A stretch of DNA of 64,000 bases from Gammaproteobacteria bacterium (GCA_028293725.1 JAQGOE010000204.1:5965-69964); one strand, 5' to 3'; positions 1-9,241 are shown, numbered from the stretch's first letter. The notes: generated from the letters alone by a model not told the origin. Numbers and translations are program-made.

Positions 1-651
1 AAAGAGCCCGTTGAAGTTCTGCAGCGTCTCGGCTTCGTGCTCCAGGCAATACAACCTCTTGACGAAGTACCAGAGCGCATTCGTATAGAGCACGAACCCC
101 GAGCGCGGCATGATGTCAGCCCAGTCGCTGGCTTCGTTCTGCTGGAGGAGAAAGAATCGTTGGTGCTCCTGCGCCAGAAGCCATTGCACGGCAAGCTCGA
201 TGCGCTTCCCGTAACGCCTGCGCAGGGCGCCGCCTCTTGCCCCGGAGCTAGTGCCCGCGCGAGCGCTGGCGCGCGAGTCCAGAAAAGCCAACGCGATCAG
301 CCACCAAAGCGTCGAATCGATACACCCGAGATACCAGAAGTCCGCCTCGCTCCGCTGCAGGTCGACGAACTTGGGAATCTGGCCATTGGGCGCCTGGTGC
401 TCGGCCAATGTGTGCAGTCCGGTCGCGGCCGCGCTTTCCAGGAGTTTGTCGCCGGACACCGCCATCCCGAGCGCGCACACCGCCGCATCGCGCCCGAAAA
501 TCGCGGCGTACCCGCGCAGATCGGCGCGCGGGCCAGCCGTGGCCGCCAGAATTCCGCCAGGTGCGAGATTCCGCCGCAGCAGCTCGACCGAGCGCGCGTG
601 GCAGGTCTCGAGGAGCAAACGATCGTCGGGACGTCTCGAAACAGTGCGCAT
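1..651 (-). CDS. Glycosidase of the amylo-alpha-1,6-glucosidase / GH100-like (alpha/alpha)6 class, C-terminus off the left edge
   Basis: This frame is open from an ATG at 651 to the window edge, giving 217 N-terminal residues. Near residues 50-60 it reads GYAAIFGRDAAVCALGMA, which resembles the catalytic entry motif (Y..IWGRD) of amylo-alpha-1,6-glucosidase and neutral-invertase-like glycosidases. It continues with HQAPNGQIPKFVD and a segment rich in W and Y (FWYLGCIDSTLWWLIAL), typical of the (alpha/alpha)6 barrel. No signal peptide is visible, so a cytoplasmic role on oligosaccharides or glycogen-like substrates is likely. The substrate cannot be read from the fragment. The gene is divergent from the DUF2721 gene, with only 20 bp between the two start codons. 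The family call is fairly secure; the exact enzyme is not. Confidence 0.6.
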   Translation of the reverse strand, partial: MRTVSRRPDDRLLLETCHARSVELLRRNLAPGGILAATAGPRADLRGYAAIFGRDAAVCALGMAVSGDKLLESAAATGLHTLAEHQAPNGQIPKFVDLQRSEADFWYLGCIDSTLWWLIALAFLDSRASARAGTSSGARGGALRRRYGKRIELAVQWLLAQEHQRFFLLQQNEASDWADIMPRSGFVLYTNALWYFVKRLYCLEHEAETLQNFNGLF

Positions 652-671
652 AGAGATGGCATGATAGCGAC

Positions 672-1112
672 ATGCTCCAAAGTATGGACATTGCTCACCT
701 CATCCAGACGTCCGTTGCGCCTGTCTTCTTGCTGTCCGGCGTCGCGGCGACACTCGGTGTGTTGACGAATAGGCTGGCGCGCGCGGTGGATCGCGCCCGA
801 TCGATAGAAGCCAAGCTGGAAAATCACACAGGTGATCCCGAGCACCTGCTCTACGACCTCGAGATCCTGGCTCGCCGCGCACGTTATCTGAATACGGCGA
901 TCTCGCTCAGCGTGATCTCCGCGGTGATGGTGGCGCTCGTCGTGGTTACTCTATTCGCGAACGCGTTCTTTGAGGCGGGCCTCGCGCTCACCATAGCGCT
1001 GCTGTTCGTCGGAGCGATGCTCCTTCTGACAGGTGCCTTCGTGGCGTTCTTTATCGAAGTGCGCGTGGCGACTACGGCCCTGCGCATAGGCCTGCCTCGC
1101 TCCGATCTATAG
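672..1112 (+). CDS. DUF2721 family membrane protein
   Basis: This is a 146-residue protein. It has a hydrophobic segment near residues 10-30 (TSVAPVFLLSGVAATLGVLTN), a charged region (RLARAVDRARSIEAKL), then two adjacent membrane segments near 78-100 and 105-130. This is the three-helix layout and N-terminal signature (IQTSVAPVFLLSGV) of DUF2721. The function of the family is unknown. A second in-frame ATG at 684 (MDIAHLIQ) is an equally good start; neither has a clear ribosome binding site. The gene stands alone, divergent from the glycosidase fragment. Confidence 0.8.
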   Translation: MLQSMDIAHLIQTSVAPVFLLSGVAATLGVLTNRLARAVDRARSIEAKLENHTGDPEHLLYDLEILARRARYLNTAISLSVISAVMVALVVVTLFANAFFEAGLALTIALLFVGAMLLLTGAFVAFFIEVRVATTALRIGLPRSDL

Positions 1113-1456
1113 CGTTCCGGGGGCCTCCCTGACGACACACGCAAGACACATTCACCCCCTACCCTTCACTTTCAGTCCCCGGCACGCCCGCCAAGCCGCC
1201 GCCAGCCCTTGAACTGCGGCTCCGACGCCCTCAACTGGTGCATCCGCGCGCCGCATCCGGGCGCCGATTTTTAGCGAAATCAGTGACTTGCAGCGCCCCG
1301 AAAGTGCGGCAGCCCCAGGGGGGATCTGGTACCCTGCGCATCTTTTTTGCATCCTTGATTAGCGCTACGCGCCCTTTCCTGCGGGTCGAAGCGACCCGCT
1401 GCCTCTAGCGGCGCTGCGCGCCGAAAGACTCAACCCTTCACGCCCTCAAGTAATTT
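1113..1456. other. Gene-free leader region upstream of typA
   Basis: This 344-bp stretch has no credible ORF. Near its end it holds a perfect 8-bp hairpin, GCGGGTCG-AAG-CGACCCGC at 1381-1399, followed by a second GC-rich element (GGCGCTGCGCGCC, 1410-1422). Neither has a T run, so they look more like leader structure than a terminator. I could not find a convincing -35/-10 pair. The typA promoter is presumably here. Confidence 0.4.
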
Positions 1457-3283
1457 ATGAACCGCCCGATTCGCAACATCGCCATTATCGCGCACGTCGA
1501 CCATGGCAAGACGACCCTGGTCGACTGCCTGCTGAAGCAGTCCGGCACATTCGCCGCCCATGAAAAAATGGGCGAGCGGATCATGGACTCCAACGACATC
1601 GAGAAAGAGCGCGGTATCACCATTCTGGCGAAGAACTGCGCCATCGAATACGGCGGCACGCGCATCAATATCGTCGACACCCCCGGCCACGCCGATTTCG
1701 GCGGTGAGGTCGAGCGCGTGCTGTCGATGGTGGACGGCGTGTTGCTGCTCGTCGATGCCGTCGAGGGACCGATGCCGCAGACGCGTTTCGTTACGCGCAA
1801 GGCGCTGGCGCTGGGCCTGAAGGCCATCGTGGTCGTGAACAAGATCGATCGCCCCGGAGCCCGTCCGGGTTGGGTCATCGACCAGACATTCGAGCTGTTC
1901 GACAAGCTCGGGGCCACCGACGCGCAGCTCGACTTCCCCGTGATCTACGCATCGGCTCTGCAAGGCTGGGCGAGCACGGACCATACCGAGCGTCGCCCGG
2001 ACATGTCGGCGCTGTTCGAAGCCGTGTTGGCGTACGTCCCGCCGCCGGACGCGCAGGCGGACAAGCCCCTGCAGTTCCAGATCTCCACCCTGGACTACAA
2101 CTCGTATGTGGGCCGTATCGGTATCGGCCGTATCCGTCGCGGCTCGGTCCGTCCGGGACAACAGGTTGCCCTGCGCTTCGGCGCCGAAGATCGTGGGCTC
2201 GCCAAGATTCAACAGGTTCTGACCTTCACCGGCCTCGCACGCGTCCCCGTGGAGGAAGCCTCTGCCGGAGACATCGTCGCGATCACCGGCATCGAGGACG
2301 TCAACATCGGCATAACGGTCTGCGATCCGGAAGCGGCCGAAGGTCTGCCGCCGATCCGCGTCGATGAGCCGACGCTCGCCATGAACTTCCAGGTGAACAC
2401 CTCGCCCCTCGCGGGCCGCGAGGGCAAGTACGTCACCAGCCGCCAGATTCGTGAGCGCCTGCAACGCGAACTGCAGAGCAACGTGGCGCTGCGCGTGGAC
2501 GATACCGAAGAGCCCGACGTCATGCGCGTCTCCGGCCGTGGCGAGTTGCATCTCACGATCCTCATCGAGAACATGCGTCGGGAGGGCTACGAGTTGGCCG
2601 TCTCCCGGCCGCAGGTGCTGACGAAGATCGTCGACGGCGAAGTTCATGAGCCGTACGAAGCCCTCACGGTCGACATCGACGAAGGCAACCAGGGCGCCGT
2701 CATGGAAGCCCTCGGCACGCGCCGCGCGGAGCTCAGCGACATGGCGATCGGTAACGGCCGCGCGCGCCTCGAATATCGCGTGCCCGCCCGCGGACTGATC
2801 GGATTCCAGGGTGAGTTCATGACCCTCACCCGCGGAACGGGCCTGATAAGCCACATTTTCGACGGCTTCGCACCGGTGAAAGGCGAAATCCCCGACCGTC
2901 ACAATGGCGTGCTCATCAGCAACGAGCAGGGCGAGGCCGTGGCCTACTCGATATTCAACCTGCAGGAGCGCGGGCGAATGTTCGTGAGCCACGGCGAGAA
3001 GGTCTACGAGGGCATGATCATCGGCATTCACACCCGCGAGAACGATCTCGTGGTGAACCCGATCAAGACCAAGAAGCTGACCAACATCCGGGCCGCGGGC
3101 AAGGATGACGCCCTCCTTCTGACACCGCCGATCCAGCTCACGCTCGAGTACGCGGTCGAGTTCATCGCGGACGACGAGCTCGTGGAAGTCACGCCAGTGT
3201 CGATCCGGATCCGCAAGCGTTTCCTGAAGGAAACCGACCGCAAGCGCACCTCGCGCTCAGGCAGCGCCGCTCTGACCGCGTAG
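1457..3283 (+). CDS. typA: Ribosome-associated GTPase TypA/BipA
   Basis: This 608-residue translational GTPase has the normal family length. Its N-terminal G domain shows the P-loop AHVDHGKTT (residues 10-18), the switch II motif [15 protein letters not shown] and [10 protein letters not shown] for guanine recognition. Elongation-factor domains II, III and V follow, then the BipA-specific C-terminal domain ([31 protein letters not shown]). TypA binds 70S ribosomes at the EF-G site, helps 50S subunit assembly and is needed for growth under cold or other stress. The ATG at 1457 gives the canonical N-terminus ([18 protein letters not shown]), although no strong ribosome binding site precedes it. 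The gene looks monocistronic and is followed by a GC hairpin at 3298-3319. Confidence 0.97.
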   Translation: MNRPIRNIAIIAHVDHGKTTLVDCLLKQSGTFAAHEKMGERIMDSNDIEKERGITILAKNCAIEYGGTRINIVDTPGHADFGGEVERVLSMVDGVLLLVDAVEGPMPQTRFVTRKALALGLKAIVVVNKIDRPGARPGWVIDQTFELFDKLGATDAQLDFPVIYASALQGWASTDHTERRPDMSALFEAVLAYVPPPDAQADKPLQFQISTLDYNSYVGRIGIGRIRRGSVRPGQQVALRFGAEDRGLAKIQQVLTFTGLARVPVEEASAGDIVAITGIEDVNIGITVCDPEAAEGLPPIRVDEPTLAMNFQVNTSPLAGREGKYVTSRQIRERLQRELQSNVALRVDDTEEPDVMRVSGRGELHLTILIENMRREGYELAVSRPQVLTKIVDGEVHEPYEALTVDIDEGNQGAVMEALGTRRAELSDMAIGNGRARLEYRVPARGLIGFQGEFMTLTRGTGLISHIFDGFAPVKGEIPDRHNGVLISNEQGEAVAYSIFNLQERGRMFVSHGEKVYEGMIIGIHTRENDLVVNPIKTKKLTNIRAAGKDDALLLTPPIQLTLEYAVEFIADDELVEVTPVSIRIRKRFLKETDRKRTSRSGSAALTA

Positions 3284-3297
3284 GACCGAAGTCCCCC

Positions 3298-3319
3298 GCG
3301 GCGAGCGTCGGCTCGCCGC
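3298..3319 (+). terminator. Hairpin downstream of typA, probable terminator
   Basis: A 9-bp perfect stem, GCGGCGAGC / GCTCGCCGC, with a GTCG loop starts 14 bases after the typA stop. The following bases (TCATCCTCTGTT) are pyrimidine-rich but not a clean U run, so termination may be weak or assisted. Confidence 0.5.
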
Positions 3320-3368
3320 TCATCCTCTGTTACGATGTATTACAAAACATTGAACAGGGGGAATCTCC

Positions 3369-4520
3369 ATGCGCAGAATTCTGTGCGGCGCGGCCGCTCC
3401 CATCGTAGCCGCCGCCACTTTAATCTTGACCACGAGCGTGGCGTCTGCGGATGTCACCGTCGAGAACCGGGTCGCGGTCACGGGCGTCGGCATCATGAGC
3501 GCCGGCAACATGTCCGGCACGACGAAGACCACGATTTCGGGCGAACGCTCGCGCACCGACAGTGACATACAACTTCAGTCGCGGATCGTACGCATGCTGG
3601 CGCATGGCGCGGTCGGGCCCACCGCGGAAATCGTCCGACTCGATGCGGACAAGATCGACCGCCTGGATCTGAACAAAAAACAATACACCGAGCAGACATT
3701 CGAGGAGTTGCGCGCGCGCCTCCAGCAAGCCCTCGACAAGGCCCAGGAAAAGGACAAGGACAGCAAGGAGCCGGGCTCCCAGGAAGGCCAGAAGCCCATG
3801 GACGACTCGAAGTGTGAATGGCTCGATCCGAAAGTCGACGTGCGTCGCTCGGGAGAAAAAGCCACCTACGCGGGCTACGCGGCCGAGCGGCTCACCATCA
3901 CTGCCTCCCAGCCCTGCAAGGATAAGGAGACGGGCGCGATCTGCGAAGTGGCGCTGTCCCTGGACGAATGGCTCGCTCCGTCACTCAGCGCCAACACCGA
4001 GACGGAGAAGTTTCGGCGCGCCTACGCGCAGAAACTGGGCCTGGACCTGACATCCGGTCACGGCGGGTTTGGGGGTGGCGGGGACATCAACCAGCGCGCC
4101 CAGGCGATGTTTGGCCGTTACCAGGGCATCTGGAGCGAGATCGGCGCCAAAACCAAGGATCTCAAGGGCTATCCGGTCAAAACGACGTTCGCATTCGCCT
4201 TTGGCGGCGAGCAGTGCAAGAACGCGCAACAGCCGCCCCAACAGAACTCCGACAACAGCACCTCCAGCACACCCGGCGGACTCGCCGGCCAGGTGGCCGG
4301 CAAGCTCGGCTCGATGTTTCATCGCAAGAAGGATGACACGCAGGCCGCGCCGGCCAGCACCGACCCGGCGGCGCCGGCGGCCGCGCCCGCCTTGCCCGAC
4401 GGCCTGATCCCGCTCATCACCATGAACTCGGAGTTGGTGTCGATCTCAACGGCGGGCGTGAGCGCCGACCTGTTCGAAGTGCCGGCGGACTTCAAGAAAG
4501 CCGAGCCGCGCAGCCGCTGA
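3369..4520 (+). CDS. Exported protein of unknown function, possibly DUF4412-like
   Basis: This 383-residue protein begins with a Sec signal peptide (MRRILCGAAAPIVAAATLILTTSVASA, cleavage near 27). A beta-rich region follows (ISGERSRTDSDIQLQSRIVRMLAHGA, then DKIDRLDLNKKQYTEQTFEELRARLQQAL), reminiscent of DUF4412-type proteins that read out a bound ligand or metal. A charged linker (AQEKDKDSKEPGSQEGQ), a domain with cysteines (SKCEWLDPK, PCKDKETGAICE) and a Pro/Ala-rich tail near 310-350 come next. A good ribosome binding site (AGGGGGA, 3356-3362) precedes the ATG. I do not recognise a specific function. It sits alone between typA and a second exported unknown. Confidence 0.6.
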   Translation: MRRILCGAAAPIVAAATLILTTSVASADVTVENRVAVTGVGIMSAGNMSGTTKTTISGERSRTDSDIQLQSRIVRMLAHGAVGPTAEIVRLDADKIDRLDLNKKQYTEQTFEELRARLQQALDKAQEKDKDSKEPGSQEGQKPMDDSKCEWLDPKVDVRRSGEKATYAGYAAERLTITASQPCKDKETGAICEVALSLDEWLAPSLSANTETEKFRRAYAQKLGLDLTSGHGGFGGGGDINQRAQAMFGRYQGIWSEIGAKTKDLKGYPVKTTFAFAFGGEQCKNAQQPPQQNSDNSTSSTPGGLAGQVAGKLGSMFHRKKDDTQAAPASTDPAAPAAAPALPDGLIPLITMNSELVSISTAGVSADLFEVPADFKKAEPRSR

Positions 4521-4544
4521 CAGCTGTATGACATAGGAGACATG

Positions 4545-4563
4545 AGGCCCGCGGTCTGGGCCT
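4545..4563 (+). terminator. Weak hairpin after the exported protein
   Basis: AGGCCC / GGGCCT with a 7-base loop lies 24 bases after the stop codon at 4520 and is followed by only a short T stretch. It is a possible weak terminator. Confidence 0.3.
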
Positions 4564-4674
4564 TTGGTCCCATCAGCCGTCGCTGCACGGGTACTGCCTG
4601 TTGGTTTTGGCGGCGACATCTCACAATGTCACTTGTCTGAAAAAACATTTAGGGCAATGATGGCGGGGAGCCAG

Positions 4675-4722
4675 GGACGGTTTCGAGCGCACGACCTCGA
4701 GGGGAATGTCCGCAAACCGTCC
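4675..4722 (+). other. Structured leader element upstream of a secreted protein gene
   Basis: A 9-bp stem, GGACGGTTT (4675-4683) with AAACCGTCC (4714-4722), closes over a small inner hairpin (CGAG 4684-4687 / CTCG 4696-4699) and a 14-base single strand. It is followed at once by GGGCAAACC (4723-4731), so GCAAACC occurs twice within 20 bases. The element ends 53 bases before the likely start of the next gene. Two-tier folding in a leader suggests an RNA regulatory element. It matches no class I can name with confidence. Parts resemble the c-di-GMP-I (GEMM) consensus, but the order is wrong. Confidence 0.35.
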
Positions 4723-4775
4723 GGGCAAACCTTTAGTGAGGTCCGATGCCGCCCGCGCTTTCCAGGCGCGCGCCA

Positions 4776-5351
4776 ATGCGCGCGCTGTATATATTCCTCG
4801 GCTGCAACCTGCTGGCCGCACCGTCGCCAACACTCCAGGCGGCGGGTGAGCCCACCGAGCTGTTGGATCTGTGTCGTGTGGACTCGCTGCCGCAGGATAT
4901 CCGCAGCAGCCTGGCGCGCAACTTCAGCGGCTGGAAGATCCAGGAGCCCACCGACCTGAGCACGCGGGCACGCACGCGTTGGGGCGCGGAGCGGCCGCTG
5001 AACTGCCCCGGAATCGCCGCCGGCCACTTCCAGGACGCCAAGAGCGCCTCGTACGCCCTGCTGCTCATTCCCGCCAACCACGCCAGCAGTGCCTACCGGC
5101 TGTTGATTTTCACCCAGCAGTCCGGACAGCAGTACTACGGATTCAAAGCGGTCGGACAGACTGACAGCGGTGCCGGTGACGTGTTCGTGGAAACCGTGCC
5201 CACTGTCAGATTCTTCGAGGCCACCGCCAAATTGGTAGCCCACTCGCATGTGAGCGAAGCCGTGATGCTGGTCGATTCGGCCGCCACCCAGGCCTACCTC
5301 TATGTGTATTCGGACATGGCTTACGAGCGCGAGCAGGTCACCTATCAGTGA
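4776..5351 (+). CDS. Small exported protein of unknown function
   Basis: From the ATG at 4776 this is a 191-residue protein with a signal peptide (MRALYIFLGCNLLAAPSPTLQAA). The in-frame ATG at 4746 would add ten residues that spoil the signal sequence. The mature part begins with a cysteine-containing segment (LLDLCRVDSLPQDIRSSLARNFSGWKI). It then has a beta-rich body (CPGIAAGHFQDAKSASYALLLIP, YRLLIFTQQSGQQYYGFKAVGQ) resembling periplasmic proteins whose genes are annotated only as hypothetical. No catalytic motif is evident. It runs convergently toward folE, with 7 bp between the two stops. Confidence 0.55.
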   Translation: MRALYIFLGCNLLAAPSPTLQAAGEPTELLDLCRVDSLPQDIRSSLARNFSGWKIQEPTDLSTRARTRWGAERPLNCPGIAAGHFQDAKSASYALLLIPANHASSAYRLLIFTQQSGQQYYGFKAVGQTDSGAGDVFVETVPTVRFFEATAKLVAHSHVSEAVMLVDSAATQAYLYVYSDMAYEREQVTYQ

Positions 5352-5358
5352 CCCAGAC

Positions 5359-5970
5359 CTAAGGCCCTGACTGTTGCCTGACGCCGTGAATGCCGATGAA
5401 CTGGAGGAACTCCGAGCGCGTGCGCGCATCCTCGCGAAAACTTCCCGTCATCCGGCTCGTAATCATCGACACGCCCCGCTTATGCACTCCACGGGTGGTC
5501 ATACATTGGTGGACGGCGTCGATGACAACGCCAGCGCCGCGTGGTTTCAGGACTTCGGTGATGCAGTTGGCGATCTGCGCAGTCAACTTCTCCTGCACCT
5601 GGAAACGACGCGCATAACCGTCCACGACCCGCGCGAGCTTGCTGATGCCGACGACTTTGTTGGTTGGCAGGTAGCCCACGTGCACCCGACCGATGATGGG
5701 CGCCATGTGGTGCTCACAGTGCGACTCGAACGCGATATCGCGTAGCACCACCATCTCGTCGTAGCCGCCGACCTCCTCGAACGTGCGCCGCAGATAGTCG
5801 GCAGGATCGATCTCATATCCCGAGAACCAATCGCGATAGGCATTGACCACCCGCTTGGGCGTCTCGAGCAACCCTTCGCGCTCCGGATCCTCTCCGGCCC
5901 AGCCCAGCAGCGTGCGCACGGCGTCCTCGGCGGCCCGGCGAGATACTTTCGTTCTTGTTTTTGCAGCCAT
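5359..5970 (-). CDS. folE: GTP cyclohydrolase I
   Basis: FolE converts GTP to 7,8-dihydroneopterin triphosphate, the first step of tetrahydrofolate and pterin synthesis. The zinc site is clear: Cys and His in [18 protein letters not shown], and the second Cys in [12 protein letters not shown]. The substrate-binding stretch [26 protein letters not shown] is also typical. Starting at the ATG at 5970 ([10 protein letters not shown], preceded by GGAAG) gives 203 residues, the usual length. An upstream in-frame start at 5997 adds nine basic residues and is less likely. The gene follows the GGDEF-EAL gene on the same strand, 54 bases from its stop, so the two may be cotranscribed. Confidence 0.96.
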   Translation of the reverse strand: MAAKTRTKVSRRAAEDAVRTLLGWAGEDPEREGLLETPKRVVNAYRDWFSGYEIDPADYLRRTFEEVGGYDEMVVLRDIAFESHCEHHMAPIIGRVHVGYLPTNKVVGISKLARVVDGYARRFQVQEKLTAQIANCITEVLKPRGAGVVIDAVHQCMTTRGVHKRGVSMITSRMTGSFREDARTRSEFLQFIGIHGVRQQSGP

Positions 5971-6024
5971 TCGCTTCCGCCCCCGAGCCCGGGTCAAAAA
6001 GCGATTATCTCACGCCACGCGACC

Positions 6025-8334
6025 TTAGTTCACAGGGTTCAGCAGACGCAGCTTGGGCGCCTCCAACGGCGCGCGCGGGCCGCGCAACTGCCACAGCATA
6101 TTGCGGCAATCCTCGGCGGATACCGACGGACTGAAGAAGAACCCCTGCCCGCACTCGCACCCCAGCCGGCGCAGACAATCGAGCTGCTCCGCGGATTCGA
6201 TACCCTCCGCCACGAGCATGAGGCCCAGGCTCTTGGCCACCCCGACAATGGCACGCACGATCGCCGCGTCGTTGGCGTCAGAGACCATGTCACGCACGAA
6301 CGCGCGGTCGATCTTCAGCGTATCGATGGGCAAGTGCTTGAGATAGCTGAGGCTCGAATACCCGGTGCCGAAGTCGTCGATCAGGATCCGCGAGCCAAGG
6401 TTACGCAGCGCCTGGAGCGAGCCCAGCTGCTGCTGCGAATTCTGCATGGCGGCGCTTTCGGTAATCTCGAAATGCAGCAGGCTCGCGTCGATGCCCAGCT
6501 CCTGTGCCAGGCCCGAGACGACACTCGCCAGGGGAGTCATCTCGAACTGGCGTACCGAGATATTGACCGACACGGGCACGAGCGGCAGGCGCTCACGCTG
6601 CCATTCGCTCAGCTGCAAACACACTCGCCTGAGGACGTAGGCGCCGATCTCCACGATGAGGTTGCTCTGTTCCGCGATCGGGATGAAACGTGACGGCGGA
6701 ATGTAGGCGCCGTCAGCGGTGCGCCAGCGGATGAGGGCTTCCAGACTCACGGTCCGCAGGGTCTGCAGGTCGACGCACGGCTGGTACTCGACAAACAGCT
6801 CGTTGTTGTCGAGCGCCTGCCGCAGGGCGCGCTCGAGTCCGAGTCGCTCGCGCAGGCGCGTGTTCATCTCCGGTGTGTAGAACTGATGATTGCCGCGACC
6901 CCGGTCCTTCGCCGTATAGAGCGCGATGTCCGCGTGTTTGAGCAGTTGCTCGGGATCGGTACCATCCTCGGGATAGACACTGATCCCGATGCTCGGCACC
7001 ACCGACAAAGTAACGCCATCGATGTCGAGCGGCACCGCGATGGCACTGCGGATGCGCTCCGCGATCGAGTCAACGATTACCGCATCGGGCAGCAGGGTCG
7101 CCACGATGACGAACTCGTCACCGCCCATCCGCACCACGATGTCATGAGCCGCAACCACCGACCGCAGACGCTGCGCGACGGCCGCCAGCAACCGGTCGCC
7201 GCTACCATGACCGAGTGAGTCGTTGACGTTCTTGAAGTGATCGAGATCCAGATTCAACAGCGCGAGGCGGGAGCCGTCGCGGGCGGCTCGCGCCAACAGG
7301 CGCGGCAGCAGTCTCTGCAGGTGCAGCCTGTTAGGCAGACCGGTGAGCGCATCACGGCGCGCGAGCCGCGACATCTTGCGCTGGTGATCGAGCCACTGCC
7401 GTTGGGCGGCCGCGCGACTGCGCCAGCTCCTGTTGAGCAAGGAGACCAACAGCGCGACCACCAGGGCAAAACCGCACAGCAGTGCCGCCACCACCCAGGT
7501 GATGGTCCGCTTGCCGATCTGGAGCGCCGCGCGCGCGATGGTTGTGGAAAGTACGACCAGCGGTCGGCCCTCGACGTCACGGAGCAGCGCGTGACTGCGC
7601 AGGGTCGCGGGATCTCCAGTCTGGATGAGCAGGTCCGGACCGGATCCGACCGAGGCGAGCCACTCGCCGACCGCCGGGGGCACGCTCAGTAACGGCCTGC
7701 CGTGCTCATCCAACAGAGTCGCTCGCACTGGGGACTGACTGGTCTGCTCCAGGCGTTCGATGAGGCCGGTGCGGAAATAACGTCCAAACACCAAGGTGCC
7801 GGCGCTCGCGGCCGGCCGCAGATCGCGGTTGATCGGGCGGACCGCGACCGCCATGGCGCCCAGCGGCATGCGCACGAATTGCGCAGTCCGCTTCGAGGTA
7901 TCCGCCGTTGACCGCAGCAGCGAGGTATAACTCCGCAGGCTCGCCAACGTAGCCGGGCTGAGTTGTGTCAAGCCACCGTCCGGGGCGTCGGTGTCGAGTT
8001 GCAAGACCGTGCGGCCCTGCTCGTCGACTACCCACACGACATCCACGTGAATGTTGTCCAGGCCCCGCCGCGAGAAGTAATGATCGAGATGCTCCGAAGC
8101 ACCGGACTTCACGAAGTCGTAGAAATCGTCCCAGAGGGCATAGTCCTCGACTGCCACATCGAGCTGGTGCAGATCCGCCTGCAACGCCTGTCGGACCCGC
8201 TCGGTGCTCTGCCGGGCCTCATCGGCCTCGATACTGGCGAAGCTGTGGCTCAGAACGGTTCGGGCCGCATAGAACACCCCGATAATCAGCACCATCGCGG
8301 CGAGGCAAGCGGCCCATAGAATTTTTTTGCGCAT
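6025..8334 (-). CDS. CHASE4-GGDEF-EAL membrane c-di-GMP enzyme
   Basis: This 769-residue protein has an N-terminal membrane helix (residues 5-27), a periplasmic CHASE4-like sensor (about 35-275) and a second helix (278-300). A GGDEF domain follows, with intact GGDEF at 404-408 and the DHFKNVND substrate loop. The EAL domain has SLEALIRW and DDFGTGYSSLSYLKHLPIDTLKIDR, the catalytic features of an active phosphodiesterase. Both activities, synthesis and breakdown of c-di-GMP, therefore look possible. The RxxD inhibitory site upstream of GGDEF is degenerate (AAHD), so product inhibition is probably absent. CHASE4 implies control by an unknown external signal. The folE gene lies just downstream on the same strand. 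Confidence 0.9.
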   Translation of the reverse strand: MRKKILWAACLAAMVLIIGVFYAARTVLSHSFASIEADEARQSTERVRQALQADLHQLDVAVEDYALWDDFYDFVKSGASEHLDHYFSRRGLDNIHVDVVWVVDEQGRTVLQLDTDAPDGGLTQLSPATLASLRSYTSLLRSTADTSKRTAQFVRMPLGAMAVAVRPINRDLRPAASAGTLVFGRYFRTGLIERLEQTSQSPVRATLLDEHGRPLLSVPPAVGEWLASVGSGPDLLIQTGDPATLRSHALLRDVEGRPLVVLSTTIARAALQIGKRTITWVVAALLCGFALVVALLVSLLNRSWRSRAAAQRQWLDHQRKMSRLARRDALTGLPNRLHLQRLLPRLLARAARDGSRLALLNLDLDHFKNVNDSLGHGSGDRLLAAVAQRLRSVVAAHDIVVRMGGDEFVIVATLLPDAVIVDSIAERIRSAIAVPLDIDGVTLSVVPSIGISVYPEDGTDPEQLLKHADIALYTAKDRGRGNHQFYTPEMNTRLRERLGLERALRQALDNNELFVEYQPCVDLQTLRTVSLEALIRWRTADGAYIPPSRFIPIAEQSNLIVEIGAYVLRRVCLQLSEWQRERLPLVPVSVNISVRQFEMTPLASVVSGLAQELGIDASLLHFEITESAAMQNSQQQLGSLQALRNLGSRILIDDFGTGYSSLSYLKHLPIDTLKIDRAFVRDMVSDANDAAIVRAIVGVAKSLGLMLVAEGIESAEQLDCLRRLGCECGQGFFFSPSVSAEDCRNMLWQLRGPRAPLEAPKLRLLNPVN

Positions 8335-8507
8335 GCTTTGAGCTGTTTCGGCAGAAGCCCGCGGCAGCGCACCAGCAGAACGTGACCGGGGTCACTCTTC
8401 GGGAGAATTGAGGGGGCGCCCAGCCCGGGGCGCGTAGCCGGGGCCGCCCAGGCCACTTACCTTTGCGGCGCAGCAGGATGGATTGACGCAGTGCGCCTAT
8501 CGCACAC

Positions 8508-8741
8508 TCAGCGCATCAGCTTTTCCATACGGATGACGAGCGTGGACGGTTGGATTCCCAGGGCGCCGGCGAGCTTCATGAGCGTGGTGATGGTGGGTTG
8601 GCGGATGCCACGCTCCATCTGGCTGACGAATGTCCGATCGACATCCGCGGCCAGCGCCAGCTCCTCTTGCGAGAGCTCACGCGAAAGGCGCTGCTCACGC
8701 AACACCTGTCCGAATACTGTCGAAATCTGTTCTACACGCAT
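8508..8741 (-). CDS. Small XRE-family transcriptional regulator
   Basis: From the ATG at 8741 this is a 77-residue protein, almost entirely one helix-turn-helix domain: VLREQRLSRELSQEELALAADVDRTFVSQMERGIRQPTITTLMKLAGALGI. This is a clean Cro/C1 (XRE) fold with recognition helix DRTFVSQMERG. There is no effector domain, so it probably acts as a dimeric switch. An upstream in-frame start at 8804 would add 21 low-complexity residues that families of this type lack. It is divergent from the small gene at 8876, which may be its target. Its size recalls controller proteins of restriction-modification systems, but no methylase or nuclease is nearby. Confidence 0.85.
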   Translation of the reverse strand: MRVEQISTVFGQVLREQRLSRELSQEELALAADVDRTFVSQMERGIRQPTITTLMKLAGALGIQPSTLVIRMEKLMR

Positions 8742-8875
8742 GTCGCAGCCGAAATCGCTCGCGCGTGCCGAAGATGATTCACGTCCTTGTGGCATTTGGT
8801 CCACGGGTCATATCCTACAAATCCACCCCTACAGTCTTGCCACGGCGAGACCCATAACCAAGAAGAGGTCGATGT

Positions 8876-9208
8876 ATGACGGGAAATTCTAGCGCGGCGG
8901 GACATGGAACCTTCGACGAAAACCTGCTGGCGTGTGTGGAGGACATCAACAAACTGCTGGCGAAACTGGGCGGGCGCTATGACATGACGGTCATCATGAG
9001 CGCCCTGACCGAGCACCTGGGCTCTGCGCTGAAGGTGCTCATGCTCAGGAAGATCTGCGACGCGCGCCGGGCGCAGCAGCTCATCAAGAACATCGAAAGC
9101 TCGGCATTCCTGCGCAAGCCCGGGCAGCCCGAGACCGAGGCGCTCTCGCAGGAGACCGACGAACCCTCGCCGGGCGGCACCTCCGGACCTCAGGACCCAG
9201 ACACTTAA
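8876..9208 (+). CDS. Small protein of unknown function
   Basis: This is a 110-residue soluble protein. Its first 80 residues look helical (ENLLACVEDINKLLAKLGGRYDMTVIMSALTEHLGSALKVLMLRKICDARRAQQLIKNIE). A disordered acidic tail follows (ETEALSQETDEPSPGGTSGPQDPDT). A ribosome binding site (AGAGG, 8865-8869) precedes the ATG with normal spacing. I do not recognise the family. It is divergent from the XRE regulator and upstream of the NYN-LOTUS gene, with the strong hairpin at 9242-9275 between them. A shared transcript with that gene is possible. Confidence 0.6.
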   Translation: MTGNSSAAGHGTFDENLLACVEDINKLLAKLGGRYDMTVIMSALTEHLGSALKVLMLRKICDARRAQQLIKNIESSAFLRKPGQPETEALSQETDEPSPGGTSGPQDPDT

Positions 9209-9241
9209 AACTCCACCCCACACCGACGCACTCCTGTCAGA

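Noticed and set aside
1430..3031. A 533-codon ORF on the minus strand inside typA
   Set aside because: It is exactly antisense to a fully recognisable GTPase gene and has no family-like motifs. Such shadows are common at this GC content.
4700..4735. c-di-GMP-I (GEMM) riboswitch
   Set aside because: The pieces GCAAACC and TCCGG look similar, but the conserved order, GNRA loop and receptor could not be matched. It is kept only as an unclassified structured leader.
8508..8741. XRE protein as a controller of a restriction-modification or toxin-antitoxin system
   Set aside because: No methylase, nuclease or toxin-like gene is adjacent; the neighbours are a c-di-GMP enzyme and an unknown small protein.
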